Part shown: one piece after another, positions 49,136-57,629 of the stretch
Layout of the letters: every line of letters begins with the position of its first letter
Numbering within the stretch: the first letter of the stretch is position 1
Assembly (NCBI RefSeq): GCF_011927795.1
Contig: NZ_JAATJJ010000002.1
Span: forward strand, 806,001 to 870,000
Length of the DNA stretch: 64,000 nucleotides
Direction: 5' to 3'
Source of the DNA: Saonia flava
GTDB taxonomy: Bacteria; Bacteroidota; Bacteroidia; Flavobacteriales; Flavobacteriaceae
Notes under the pieces: model-generated
The model's database searches: none
Seen by the model: only the letters and a program-made list of their open reading frames with translations
Told to the model about the DNA's origin: nothing
Position numbers and translations under genes: made by a program

Positions 49136-50494
49136 TTAATTACCAATCACTTCTTTAATACTATCAAAATTTAATCCCCCATAATTCCCAGAGCTCATAA
49201 GAAGCAACGCGGAGTTTGAAAAATTCTTGTTGAATAAATTTTCTTTGAAACTATCTGGATTGGTATAAATCTGTAAATCATCCCTGCCAAAGGCTTCCGC
49301 AATTTGCTTTTCGGAAACTTCCTCCAATTGTTTAATTTTTATAGCGTGTGGGGAATAAAAAACAACGGCTTCATCTGCCTTATTCAAGGCGCCTTTATAT
49401 TCTTTAAGAAAATCTGCGTTAAGACTGCTATATGTATGCAATTCCAAACAGGCAATTAATTTTCTATTGGGGTATTGCTCTTTAACAGCATTGGTGGTAG
49501 CCTCAACTTTACTTGGTGAATGCGCAAAATCTTTGTAAGCCACAGTTGTTTTTCCTTCAGCTATTTTTTCGAGCCTTTTTGATGCTCCTTTAAAAGTACC
49601 AATGGCCTCGTAAAAATCATCCTCATCCACACCCACATTTTGGCAAATCCATTTGGCTCCTGACAAATTACTTAGATTATGCTTTCCAAAAACCTCTATT
49701 GGCATGGGACCTTCTGGAGTTAACAACAATGTTTGCCCATCTTCAACTATATATTCTGGTGTTTTATAAGCTAATTTTCTAATGGGATTTTCGGATGCTT
49801 CCACTACCTTTTTGACCTCAATATCTTCCTCATTATAGCTAATACTCCCCCCTTTTATTATACTATCTACAAAAATTTGAAATTGCTCCAGATAATTGTC
49901 AAAAGTGGGAAATACATTAATATGGTCCCAAGCAATACCACTCAACAACGCAATATTGGGCTTGTATAGATGAAATTTAGGTCGTCTATCAATAGGTGAA
50001 GATAAATACTCATCCCCCTCCAAGACTATAAAATCATTTTCTTCTGTAAGATGAACCATGCGGTCAAAACCATCAAGCTGGGCCCCAACCATATAATCTA
50101 CCTGTATATTATGATAATTTAGCACGTGCAAAATCATGGAAGTAATGGTCGTTTTTCCATGGCTTCCCCCTATCACTACCCTAGTTTTATTTTTGGATTG
50201 CTCATATAGAAATTCTGGATAGGAATATATCTTTAATCCCAATTCCTGGGCTTTCAAAAGTTCAGGATTATCTGGTTTGGCATGCATACCCAAAATAACT
50301 GCATCTAAATCAAGAGTTATTTTTTCTTGAAACCAACCAAATTCTTTAGGTAAAAGTCCTTTTGCTAGCAATCTTCCTTTTGATGGTTCATAGATAACAT
50401 CATCACTTCCAGTAACTGCATACCCTTTATGTTCCAATGCCAAGGCTAAATTGTGCATAGCGCTACCACCAATGGCAATAAAGTGAATTTTCAT
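49136..50494 (-). CDS. mpl: UDP-N-acetylmuramate:tripeptide ligase-type peptidoglycan recycling enzyme (Mpl/MurC-like)
   Basis: A 452-residue Mur ligase. The N-terminal Rossmann domain starts HFIAIGGSAMHNLALALEHKG, the ATP loop is VIGGSHGKTTITSM, and the central domain shows LEGDEYLSSPIDRRPKF and SGIAWDHINVFPTF, typical of Mpl rather than MurC. Mpl reattaches recovered murein tripeptide to UDP-MurNAc. An exact -7 element TATCTTTG lies at 50545-50552 on the minus strand, about 50 bp upstream of the ATG. Confidence 0.9.
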   Translation of the reverse strand: MKIHFIAIGGSAMHNLALALEHKGYAVTGSDDVIYEPSKGRLLAKGLLPKEFGWFQEKITLDLDAVILGMHAKPDNPELLKAQELGLKIYSYPEFLYEQSKNKTRVVIGGSHGKTTITSMILHVLNYHNIQVDYMVGAQLDGFDRMVHLTEENDFIVLEGDEYLSSPIDRRPKFHLYKPNIALLSGIAWDHINVFPTFDNYLEQFQIFVDSIIKGGSISYNEEDIEVKKVVEASENPIRKLAYKTPEYIVEDGQTLLLTPEGPMPIEVFGKHNLSNLSGAKWICQNVGVDEDDFYEAIGTFKGASKRLEKIAEGKTTVAYKDFAHSPSKVEATTNAVKEQYPNRKLIACLELHTYSSLNADFLKEYKGALNKADEAVVFYSPHAIKIKQLEEVSEKQIAEAFGRDDLQIYTNPDSFKENLFNKNFSNSALLLMSSGNYGGLNFDSIKEVIGN

Positions 50495-50544
50495 GTAGTA
50501 TTAATTATAGGGTAAAGATAGGGATTGAAAAAAGCTTTCCCAAT

Positions 50545-50552
50545 CAAAGATA
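50545..50552 (-). promoter_or_regulatory. Candidate -7 element for mpl
   Basis: TATCTTTG on the minus strand matches TAnnTTTG exactly, 50 bp before the mpl ATG. No TTTG at the expected -33 distance was found. Confidence 0.4.
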
Positions 50553-50599
50553 TAACCCAAAGGATATTTATATATTTAAATAATTAAAAACATTTAACA

Positions 50600-50917
50600 A
50601 TGACCCTTAACTTATCCAATATTGACCCCAAGGAAATTATGCCAGGATATTTGGCCAAAATGGTTCATGGCAAAAATATGAGCTTAGCTTTCTGGGATGT
50701 AAAAAAAGGTGCTGAGGTACCAGTACATTCCCATATGCACGAACAAATAATGCATGTTGTGGAAGGTACGTTTGAATTTACTTTGGACGGAGAAACAAAA
50801 ATATATGAAGCTGGTGATTTAGTTATAATCCCCTCCTTTGCAACCCATAGCGGAAAGGCTTTGACTGCTTGCAAGTTATTGGACGTTTTTAGCCCTGTAA
50901 GGGAAGAATACAAATGA
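50600..50917 (+). CDS. Cupin-domain protein
   Basis: A 105-residue single-domain cupin. The metal-binding motif 1 is PVHSHMHEQIMHVVEG (His43, His45, with Gln49 in the usual glutamate place), and motif 2 is PSFATHSGKAL (a histidine near residue 86). Small cupins are often metal-dependent dioxygenases, isomerases or sensors; the reaction cannot be told here. It is 34 bp before the SDR gene and probably co-transcribed with it. Confidence 0.85.
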   Translation: MTLNLSNIDPKEIMPGYLAKMVHGKNMSLAFWDVKKGAEVPVHSHMHEQIMHVVEGTFEFTLDGETKIYEAGDLVIIPSFATHSGKALTACKLLDVFSPVREEYK

Positions 50918-50951
50918 TCTCTCAACTCCATTGGAGATAACAACTAAAAAA

Positions 50952-51737
50952 ATGAATATATCGCTCAAAGGAAAAAAAGCATTGGTTGGAGGCAGTAGTC
51001 GTGGCATTGGCAAAGCTATTGCCCAGCAATTGGCAAATAGTGGTGCCAGTGTTACCCTTATGGCTCGCAGTGAGGATAAATTAAAGAATGTCATAGATGA
51101 ACTTCCTGTTGAATCTGGACAAAAACACCAATATCTTTTAGTAGATTTTACTGATTTTAAAAAGTATAAAAGTACAATCTTGGACTACTTTAAAAAAAAC
51201 AGTGTTGATATTCTTGTTAATAATACCCAAGGTCCATCGGCAGGTGGAGCATTGGAAAAAAAAGTAGATGACTACCAGAATGCTTTTGACCTTCTATTTA
51301 AATCTGTTGTTTTCACAACTGAACTTGCTCTAGAGCAAATGATAAAAAATGAATGGGGTCGCATTATCAACATAGCCTCGGTATCTGTAAAAGAGCCTCT
51401 TTCCTATTTGGCATTGTCCAATACTATTAGAGCAGCTGTGGTTACATGGGCAAAATCATTGGCCACTGATGTAGCACAACATCAAATTACTGTCAACAGT
51501 ATTCTCACTGGTTATTTTGATACGGAACGCATACATGACCTTAATGAGACCAAGGCCAAAAAACTGGGTATTCCTATTGAAGAAGTAAAATCAAACATGG
51601 AAGAACAAGTTCCTGCAAAGCGGATTGGAAAACCTGAGGAATATGGTTACCTAGTTGCTTTTTTAGCTTCGGACAGGGCAGCATACATTACTGGAACCAA
51701 TATCCCAATTGATGGTGGTTTGCTAAAATCATTATAA
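50952..51737 (+). CDS. SDR-family oxidoreductase lacking the YxxxK catalytic pair
   Basis: A 261-residue Rossmann-fold protein from the ATG at 50952 (a TTG seven codons upstream is in frame but unlikely). The dinucleotide loop is GGSSRGIG (13-20) and the structural motif NNTQGP replaces NNAG. Ser143 matches the catalytic serine, but at the tyrosine-lysine positions the protein has Ser156 and Arg160 (SNTIR). A known divergent SDR subgroup has this feature, so it may bind NAD(P) without the usual redox chemistry. C-terminal ITGTNIPIDGG is standard. Confidence 0.88.
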   Translation: MNISLKGKKALVGGSSRGIGKAIAQQLANSGASVTLMARSEDKLKNVIDELPVESGQKHQYLLVDFTDFKKYKSTILDYFKKNSVDILVNNTQGPSAGGALEKKVDDYQNAFDLLFKSVVFTTELALEQMIKNEWGRIINIASVSVKEPLSYLALSNTIRAAVVTWAKSLATDVAQHQITVNSILTGYFDTERIHDLNETKAKKLGIPIEEVKSNMEEQVPAKRIGKPEEYGYLVAFLASDRAAYITGTNIPIDGGLLKSL

Positions 51738-51833
51738 AAAATATTACCCTTAAGTTATCTTTTGATTATTAATTTTTAAGTTGTCTATCCATGTTTTGAA
51801 GATTTGGTACTTTAGTAATGCAAATTCTTGAAC

Positions 51834-52670
51834 ATGAAAATTTATCATAAATTTCCTTTTCTATTGATGATGTTGGTTTCCTTTTTTTCATTTGGACAAA
51901 CCACTTCTGTAATGTCTTACAATATTAGATATGACAATCCAAAGGATGGTGCCAATTGGTGGGAAAATCGAAAGGAATCGGTCGAAGATTTAATAAATAC
52001 CTACCAACCAGAAATTTTTGGAATTCAGGAAGGTCTACACCATCAGGTGGAATACCTAGATGATTCTTTGTCCCAATACCAATATATTGGTGTTGGCAGG
52101 GACAATGGCAAAACAAAAGGAGAGTACAGTGCTATTTTTTATAATGTAACCAAATACACATTGTTGGATCAATCCACTTTTTGGCTATCAGAGAAAAGTA
52201 ACAAGCCCTCTGTAGGGTGGGATGCATCTATGGAACGAATATGCACTTACGGATTGTTTGAACATAAAGAGTTGGGAAACAAAATATGGGTGTTCAATGC
52301 CCACTATGATCATATTGGTCCAATGGCAAGAATAATGTCTTCAAAGCTTATTCTTTCTAAAATAAAGGAATTAAACGAAGAAGGATTTCCCGTTGTCTTG
52401 ATGGGTGATTTAAATAGTACTCCCAATAGCGAACCTATACAGACTATTTTACCTGAATTGGAAGATACTTTTGCTATTCTTGAAAAAGTACATGAAGGGC
52501 CCATTGGAACATTTAATGGATTTGACCCTGAAAGGGAGCTGGATAACCGAATTGATTATGTTTTTGTTAAGGATATAAAGGTTACTTCCCATACACACGT
52601 AAATGATAGAAGAAAGGATGGTTTTTTTATTTCTGATCATCTACCCGTATTTGCTAAATTGGAGTTTTAA
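51834..52670 (+). CDS. Secreted endonuclease/exonuclease/phosphatase family protein
   Basis: A 278-residue exported protein; the ATG at 51834 gives a signal peptide ending FSFGQ. The EEP-fold catalytic residues are visible: SYNIRYD, FGIQEG, HYDHIGPMAR, VVLMGDLNSTP, DNRIDYVFVK and the terminal SDHLPV. Members hydrolyse phosphodiesters or sphingomyelin-type lipids outside the cytoplasm; the substrate is not determined. 96 bp after the SDR gene. Confidence 0.9.
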   Translation: MKIYHKFPFLLMMLVSFFSFGQTTSVMSYNIRYDNPKDGANWWENRKESVEDLINTYQPEIFGIQEGLHHQVEYLDDSLSQYQYIGVGRDNGKTKGEYSAIFYNVTKYTLLDQSTFWLSEKSNKPSVGWDASMERICTYGLFEHKELGNKIWVFNAHYDHIGPMARIMSSKLILSKIKELNEEGFPVVLMGDLNSTPNSEPIQTILPELEDTFAILEKVHEGPIGTFNGFDPERELDNRIDYVFVKDIKVTSHTHVNDRRKDGFFISDHLPVFAKLEF

Positions 52671-52683
52671 ATACGTATATCTA

Positions 52684-53208
52684 TTATTTATTCCTTGGCG
52701 GATATTTAGAAAAAACCTTCTCCACAACTTGCCGTAATATAGCTTCCCTATCATTTGGCGAGGCATTATCTCTATAGGCACTTTCACTGACGGCTTGCCA
52801 AAAAAGGAAGTCCTTTTGGCTATCTATAAAATCGAACTGAATTTGACGCTCTATACCAGAACGACCAATAGGCAATCCTATGGAAACCCCACCACCGATA
52901 TTACCCCCTGTACCACCAACTCCTACCCCAACAGCATTTCCACTTGGGTTTCTATACGCATCACTCAAAATATTGATGTAAAATTCTGGTTCTTCAGAAA
53001 GTAAAAACCCTTTTCCCAATAGTTTAGAATCAATTGCTTTAATCAAACGTTTGGCATCCAATTCACTTAATCCAGTTTCTATATCAGGATAATAGTTATA
53101 GGTAGTGTAGTTAGAGAAATTTGTTTCCCTATCATAGTCATAATTAACATGTACTGCACCACATGCAGTTAAAAATAAAACGAATACAAAAATTACTAAC
53201 CTATTCAT
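52684..53208 (-). CDS. DUF4136 lipoprotein
   Basis: A 174-residue lipoprotein (lipobox FLTACG, Cys16). The HVNYDYDRETNFSNYTTYNYY opening (partial) and DSQKDFLFWQAVSE are DUF4136 features. A glycine-rich stretch (GVGVGGTGGNIGGGVSIG) lies in the middle. These small outer-membrane lipoproteins are widespread and uncharacterised. Ends 13 bp from the opposing phosphatase gene. Confidence 0.88.
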   Translation of the reverse strand: MNRLVIFVFVLFLTACGAVHVNYDYDRETNFSNYTTYNYYPDIETGLSELDAKRLIKAIDSKLLGKGFLLSEEPEFYINILSDAYRNPSGNAVGVGVGGTGGNIGGGVSIGLPIGRSGIERQIQFDFIDSQKDFLFWQAVSESAYRDNASPNDREAILRQVVEKVFSKYPPRNK

Positions 53209-53266
53209 TGTTATCTATTTAAATAAAAATAACAAATTTTGAGGTATGCTAGTGGGAAAGAAAGAT

Positions 53267-54268
53267 TTATTCGTTCAACATCGCCCAAAGCCTATCTTTT
53301 AGCTCTTGTAATCCTAGTTGTGCTACTGAGGACACAAACATATATGGGGTGCCCTTAAAATCCTTGTCAAGTTCAATTCTCATTTCGTCCATCAATTCAT
53401 CATCCAACATATCAGCCTTGGAAATAAGGATTAATCGCTCTTTGTCCAAAAGTTCAGCATTATACCTGCGCAGTTCATTCAATAAAATCTCATATTCCTG
53501 ACTGATATCCTTACTATCCGCCGGAATCAAGAATAAAAGAGTTGCATTGCGCTCAATATGCCTTAAAAAATAATGTCCCAGACCCTTGCCTTCAGCAGCT
53601 CCTTCAATAATTCCAGGAATATCTGCCATTACAAAGCTCTTAAAATCGCGATATTCCACAATCCCTAAATTAGGTTTCATGGTCGTGAATTCATAATCCG
53701 CAATTTTTGGTTTAGCAGATGTCATCACAGACAATAGAGTAGATTTTCCTGCATTGGGAAAGCCAACTAGGCCAACATCGGCCAAAACTTTTAACTCCAA
53801 TGTAATATGAAGCTCTTCACCTGGAATCCCCGGCTGTGCATATCTTGGCGTTTGGTTGGTAGAGCTTTTAAAATGCCAATTACCCCGGCCACCCATTCCA
53901 CCCTTGGCTACAATTTTTTCTTCGCCATCCTCTGTAATTTCAAATAGAATGTTATTGGTTTCCGTATCCCTGACCACGGTACCCAAAGGAACTTCCATAT
54001 AAACATCCGCACCATCTGCACCCGTACTGCGACTCTTACTACCGTGTGCGCCATGCTCTGCCTTAAAATGTCTTCTATGTTTAAAGGTGACTAGTGTCCA
54101 AAGATTTTTGTTCCCTTTTACAATAACGTGGCCGCCACGACCACCATCACCCCCGTCTGGCCCTCCTTTGGTAATATATTTTTCACGATGTAAATGCACA
54201 GAACCCTTGCCCCCATTTCCTGAAGAAACATGCATTTTTACATAATCTACAAAGTTGCCTTCGGTCAT
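53267..54268 (-). CDS. obgE: GTPase Obg/CgtA
   Basis: A 333-residue ribosome-assembly GTPase. The glycine-rich Obg domain ([21 protein letters not shown], partial; [14 protein letters not shown]) covers residues 1-158. The G domain has [25 protein letters not shown], the G3 DIPGIIEGA and SKAD. The C-terminal OCT domain is absent, as in many Bacteroidetes. It follows the HPRT-adenylate kinase gene by 47 bp. Confidence 0.97.
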   Translation of the reverse strand: MTEGNFVDYVKMHVSSGNGGKGSVHLHREKYITKGGPDGGDGGRGGHVIVKGNKNLWTLVTFKHRRHFKAEHGAHGSKSRSTGADGADVYMEVPLGTVVRDTETNNILFEITEDGEEKIVAKGGMGGRGNWHFKSSTNQTPRYAQPGIPGEELHITLELKVLADVGLVGFPNAGKSTLLSVMTSAKPKIADYEFTTMKPNLGIVEYRDFKSFVMADIPGIIEGAAEGKGLGHYFLRHIERNATLLFLIPADSKDISQEYEILLNELRRYNAELLDKERLILISKADMLDDELMDEMRIELDKDFKGTPYMFVSSVAQLGLQELKDRLWAMLNE

Positions 54269-54315
54269 TTTTAAGTTTTGGGTTAAACGTATTTGGGCTA
54301 AAGATTAGATTTATT

Positions 54316-55425
54316 TTAATCTAACTCTTCTATCACCTTCTTTAAACGCTCTGTAATTTCTTCTATAGTTCCAATTCCATTTACACTATGGAATTTGCCC
54401 ATGTCTTCATAAAAATCTTTTAAAGGAGCGGTTTTTTCATTGTACTCATCAAAACGATTTCGAATTTTTGCTTCGTCTTGGTCATCAGACCGTCCACTGA
54501 CTTTACCCCTCTCTAAAAGACGTTCAATCAACACCTCATCATTGGCCTCCAAGGCTATGGTTGCATTGATCTCCATATCCCTAGATTCCAAAAATGTGTC
54601 CAAAGCCTCTGCCTGAGCTGTAGTCCTAGGAAAACCATCAAAAATAAAACCACTTGCTTCTGGGTTTTTTTCAACTTCCTCCTGTAACATTTTAATGGTA
54701 ACCTCATCGGGAACCAATTCCCCTCTATCAATATAAGATTTTGCTAAAGTTCCAAGCTCCGTTCCATTTTTAATGTTATAACGAAATACATCTCCGGTAG
54801 AAATATGCTTTAAATTATATTTTTCTTTTAAAAATGAAGCTTGGGTACCTTTTCCGGCACCTGGTTTTCCAAAAAGGACAAGGTTGATCATATGGCGTTG
54901 GTTTAATTGGTATACCTCTTTTAAATTTCTACCCAGTTCTTTGTAATCTAGGCCATAACCCACAATAAATTTATTTGGGATTTCCATTCCTACATAGTCA
55001 ATGGTATATTCCCCATTATAAATATCCGGTTTGTAAAATAAAGAAGCTATTTTAAATTCTTTTACATTGGTGTTGGAAAATAAATGCACCAGTTCCTGCA
55101 AAGTGCGACCAGTATCAATGATATCCTCCAAAATAATTACACTTTTCCCATCAATATTTTCTGGCACATCCAACAAGGTCTCAACAATGCCTGTAGAAGT
55201 TAACCCCCGATATGAGCTTAGTTTTACAAAAGATACCTCACATGGATGTTGATAGGCTTTCAAAAAATCCGAAACAAACATAAAAGCACCATTTAACACC
55301 CCCACAAAAACAGGAGTTTCATCCTTATAATCGATAGCAATTTTATCTGCAATATTTTGTACTGCAGACAGAATTTCTTCCTCACTAAGAAATGGTTTAA
55401 AGTATGTATCGTGAAGCTTTATCAA
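54316..55425 (-). CDS. Fused hypoxanthine phosphoribosyltransferase-adenylate kinase
   Basis: A single 369-residue frame joins two purine-salvage enzymes. Residues 1-178 are a type I phosphoribosyltransferase (VGVLNGAFMF, PRPP loop VIILEDIIDTGRTL at 96-109, KPDIYNGEYTIDYVG). Residues 179-369 are a complete adenylate kinase (GKPGAGKGTQ at 186-195, FIFDGFPRTT, short LID without a zinc finger, RLLERGKVSGRSDD). Methionine 179 (codon at 54889-54891) is exactly where a separate adk would start, so the kinase could also be made alone. HPRT yields IMP/GMP and adenylate kinase balances AMP. An exact -7 match TATCTTTG lies at 55449-55456 on the minus strand. Confidence 0.93.
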   Translation of the reverse strand: MIKLHDTYFKPFLSEEEILSAVQNIADKIAIDYKDETPVFVGVLNGAFMFVSDFLKAYQHPCEVSFVKLSSYRGLTSTGIVETLLDVPENIDGKSVIILEDIIDTGRTLQELVHLFSNTNVKEFKIASLFYKPDIYNGEYTIDYVGMEIPNKFIVGYGLDYKELGRNLKEVYQLNQRHMINLVLFGKPGAGKGTQASFLKEKYNLKHISTGDVFRYNIKNGTELGTLAKSYIDRGELVPDEVTIKMLQEEVEKNPEASGFIFDGFPRTTAQAEALDTFLESRDMEINATIALEANDEVLIERLLERGKVSGRSDDQDEAKIRNRFDEYNEKTAPLKDFYEDMGKFHSVNGIGTIEEITERLKKVIEELD

Positions 55426-55448
55426 GTCTCAAAAGATTAATAGGTTGG

Positions 55449-55456
55449 CAAAGATA
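55449..55456 (-). promoter_or_regulatory. Candidate -7 element for the HPRT-adenylate kinase gene
   Basis: TATCTTTG on the minus strand matches TAnnTTTG exactly, about 25 bp before the ATG. No clear -33 TTTG. Confidence 0.42.
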
Positions 55457-55512
55457 ACATTTTGAACGCTGTTTTTGTATTTAAGACATTGGTTTTGAGA
55501 TTTAGCTGTATT

Positions 55513-55542
55513 TTTGTTGTAAAATCAAGGTATTTTACTTTG
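55513..55542 (+). promoter_or_regulatory. Candidate promoter of purK-purE
   Basis: TTTG (55513-55516), an 18-bp spacer and TTACTTTG (55535-55542) match the Bacteroidetes consensus with one mismatch. The purK ATG is only 14 bp further, so the leader would be very short. Confidence 0.45.
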
Positions 55543-55556
55543 AAATAAATTTTTAT

Positions 55557-56711
55557 ATGAACTACTTTTCTTCTGATTTCATACTAGGAATCCTTGGTGG
55601 CGGACAATTGGGAAAAATGCTGTTATACGAAACTCGGAAATTAGACATCTACACACATGTTCTAGACCCATCAAATGAAGCTCCCTGTAAGATTGCATGT
55701 AATAAATTTTTCAAAGGTGATTTATTGGATTTTGATACGGTATATAAATTTGGAAAAAATGTTGATATTTTAACTATAGAAATCGAAAATGTAAACATTG
55801 AAGCCCTAGAAAAGTTGGAAGATGAGGGCGTACAGGTTTATCCACCTACCAAGGCCTTAAGAACTATACAAAACAAAGCCACGCAAAAATTATTCTATAC
55901 AGACCATAATATTCCAACGGCTCCTTTTTCTCGTTTTGCCTACAAAAGTGAAATTGAGGATAGCATTGCCAATGGCGGGCTACAATTCCCTTTTGTTTGG
56001 AAAGCCGCCCAATTTGGCTATGATGGACAAGGCGTAAAAGTAGTACGCTCCGTTAAAGATTTAGATGATTTACCTAACGGCGAATGTATTGCAGAGGATA
56101 TGATTCCTTTTAAAAACGAATTGGCTGTTATTGTCGCAAGAAATCTAAATGGCGATGTGGTTACATATCCTGTGGTAGAAATGGAATTTCATCCAGAAGC
56201 CAACCAAGTGGAATATGTCATCTGCCCAGCTCGCATAGATGAGGCCGTAGCCAAAAAGGCAACGGAAATTGCCTTAAAAGTATCCAATGAAATGAAACAT
56301 GTGGGACTTTTGGCCGTAGAAATGTTCCAAACCAAGGAGGATAAAATTTTGGTGAACGAAGTGGCTCCAAGACCACACAATAGTGGACACCATACTATAG
56401 AATCTAGTTATACCAATCAATTTGAGCAGCATATTAGAGCTATTCTTAACCTCCCATTGGGAAATACAGAAAGTAAAGTTGCGGGAATTATGGTAAATTT
56501 GGTAGGTGCGGAAGGCCATACAGGCGATGTAGTCTATGAAAACATAGAAGATATCTTGAAATTGAATGGAGTTACACCACATGTTTATGGTAAAAAACAA
56601 ACCCGCCCTTTCAGGAAAATGGGCCATGTAACCATAGTCAACAAGGATATTGATACGGCAAGAAAAATTGCACAACGAGTAAAAGAAACAATAAAGGTAA
56701 TAAGTAAATAA
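55557..56711 (+). CDS. purK: 5-(carboxyamino)imidazole ribonucleotide synthase
   Basis: A 384-residue ATP-grasp enzyme that makes N5-CAIR from AIR, bicarbonate and ATP in purine synthesis. LGILGGGQLGKML is the N-terminal signature; the ATP-grasp core shows FVWKAAQFGYDGQGVKVV and VNEVAPRPHNSGHHTIES. It is 4 bp before purE, and both are in a four-gene operon. Confidence 0.96.
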   Translation: MNYFSSDFILGILGGGQLGKMLLYETRKLDIYTHVLDPSNEAPCKIACNKFFKGDLLDFDTVYKFGKNVDILTIEIENVNIEALEKLEDEGVQVYPPTKALRTIQNKATQKLFYTDHNIPTAPFSRFAYKSEIEDSIANGGLQFPFVWKAAQFGYDGQGVKVVRSVKDLDDLPNGECIAEDMIPFKNELAVIVARNLNGDVVTYPVVEMEFHPEANQVEYVICPARIDEAVAKKATEIALKVSNEMKHVGLLAVEMFQTKEDKILVNEVAPRPHNSGHHTIESSYTNQFEQHIRAILNLPLGNTESKVAGIMVNLVGAEGHTGDVVYENIEDILKLNGVTPHVYGKKQTRPFRKMGHVTIVNKDIDTARKIAQRVKETIKVISK

Positions 56712-56715
56712 AACT

Positions 56716-57204
56716 ATGAGCAAAGTAGCAGTAGTTATGGGCAGCACAAGCGACCTCCCAGTAATGCAGGAAGCCATTGATATTCTAAAGGGTTTTGATA
56801 TTGAGGTAGATGTGGACATTGTTTCTGCACACCGTACCCCGGAAAAATTATTCGATTTTAGTAAAAATGCCCATACAAATGGCTACTCGGTTATTATTGC
56901 TGGTGCGGGTGGTGCAGCACACTTACCGGGAATGGTGGCATCCTTATCTCCATTGCCCGTAATTGGGGTACCCGTAAAGAGCAGCAATTCCATAGATGGC
57001 TGGGATTCTATCCTTTCCATTCTTCAAATGCCTGGAGGAGTACCTGTTGCAACGGTAGCTTTAAATGGCGCCAAAAATGCAGGGATTCTTGCTGCCCAAA
57101 TTATTGGAAGCTCGGATAAATGTGTTTTGGATAAAATTATATTCTACAAAGAAGGACTTAAAGAAAAAGTGATTAAAGGAGCAGAGAAAATGAAAAATAA
57201 ATAA
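56716..57204 (+). CDS. purE: N5-CAIR mutase
   Basis: A 162-residue class I PurE that turns N5-CAIR into CAIR, the step after PurK. VVMGSTSDLPVMQEA, VSAHRTPEK and AGAGGAAHLPGMVASL are active-site motifs. Standard length. Confidence 0.97.
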   Translation: MSKVAVVMGSTSDLPVMQEAIDILKGFDIEVDVDIVSAHRTPEKLFDFSKNAHTNGYSVIIAGAGGAAHLPGMVASLSPLPVIGVPVKSSNSIDGWDSILSILQMPGGVPVATVALNGAKNAGILAAQIIGSSDKCVLDKIIFYKEGLKEKVIKGAEKMKNK

Positions 57205-57227
57205 CCTCCTATTTCTAAATAATTAAA

Positions 57228-57629
57228 ATGAATTACCCTTCAATCATTGGTTGCATTTTAAGCGTTCTTGGAATAGTACTCTTATTAATATTTAAAACTA
57301 AGATTCATAATCCGTACTTAAAATGTCTTTGGAGAAGTTCCCTCACCTTCTTTGTACTATATATTTTGATTTTAACCACTGTTGCGCTTCGATGGAACTA
57401 TCTTGAAAATCAAATTCTTGCCTATGATTTAAATAGCAATGGCAATATGGAATGGAATGAATACACCGAAGAATATAAAATTGCAAGTCAAAGATTCATT
57501 AGTGATACAGCAAGAAATTTTGCATTTCTTACAGGAGCCGTTTTTTCTTTGATTATTTCTAGTTTGATTCTACTAGTTGATTTAATTCAAACACGTTTAA
57601 AACTAAAAAAAATACTGTTTAAAAAATGA
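57228..57629 (+). CDS. Small membrane protein with EF-hand-like loop
   Basis: A 133-residue protein with three hydrophobic segments (about 4-22, 37-54 and 95-120). Between the second and third lies DLNSNGNMEWNE (residues 67-78), which fits the 12-residue EF-hand calcium loop (D1, N3, N5, G6, hydrophobic 8, E12). The loop would be on the same side of the membrane as the short tail. I do not recognise the family. Its stop overlaps the M3 peptidase ATG by four bases, so the two are translated together. Confidence 0.72.
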   Translation: MNYPSIIGCILSVLGIVLLLIFKTKIHNPYLKCLWRSSLTFFVLYILILTTVALRWNYLENQILAYDLNSNGNMEWNEYTEEYKIASQRFISDTARNFAFLTGAVFSLIISSLILLVDLIQTRLKLKKILFKK

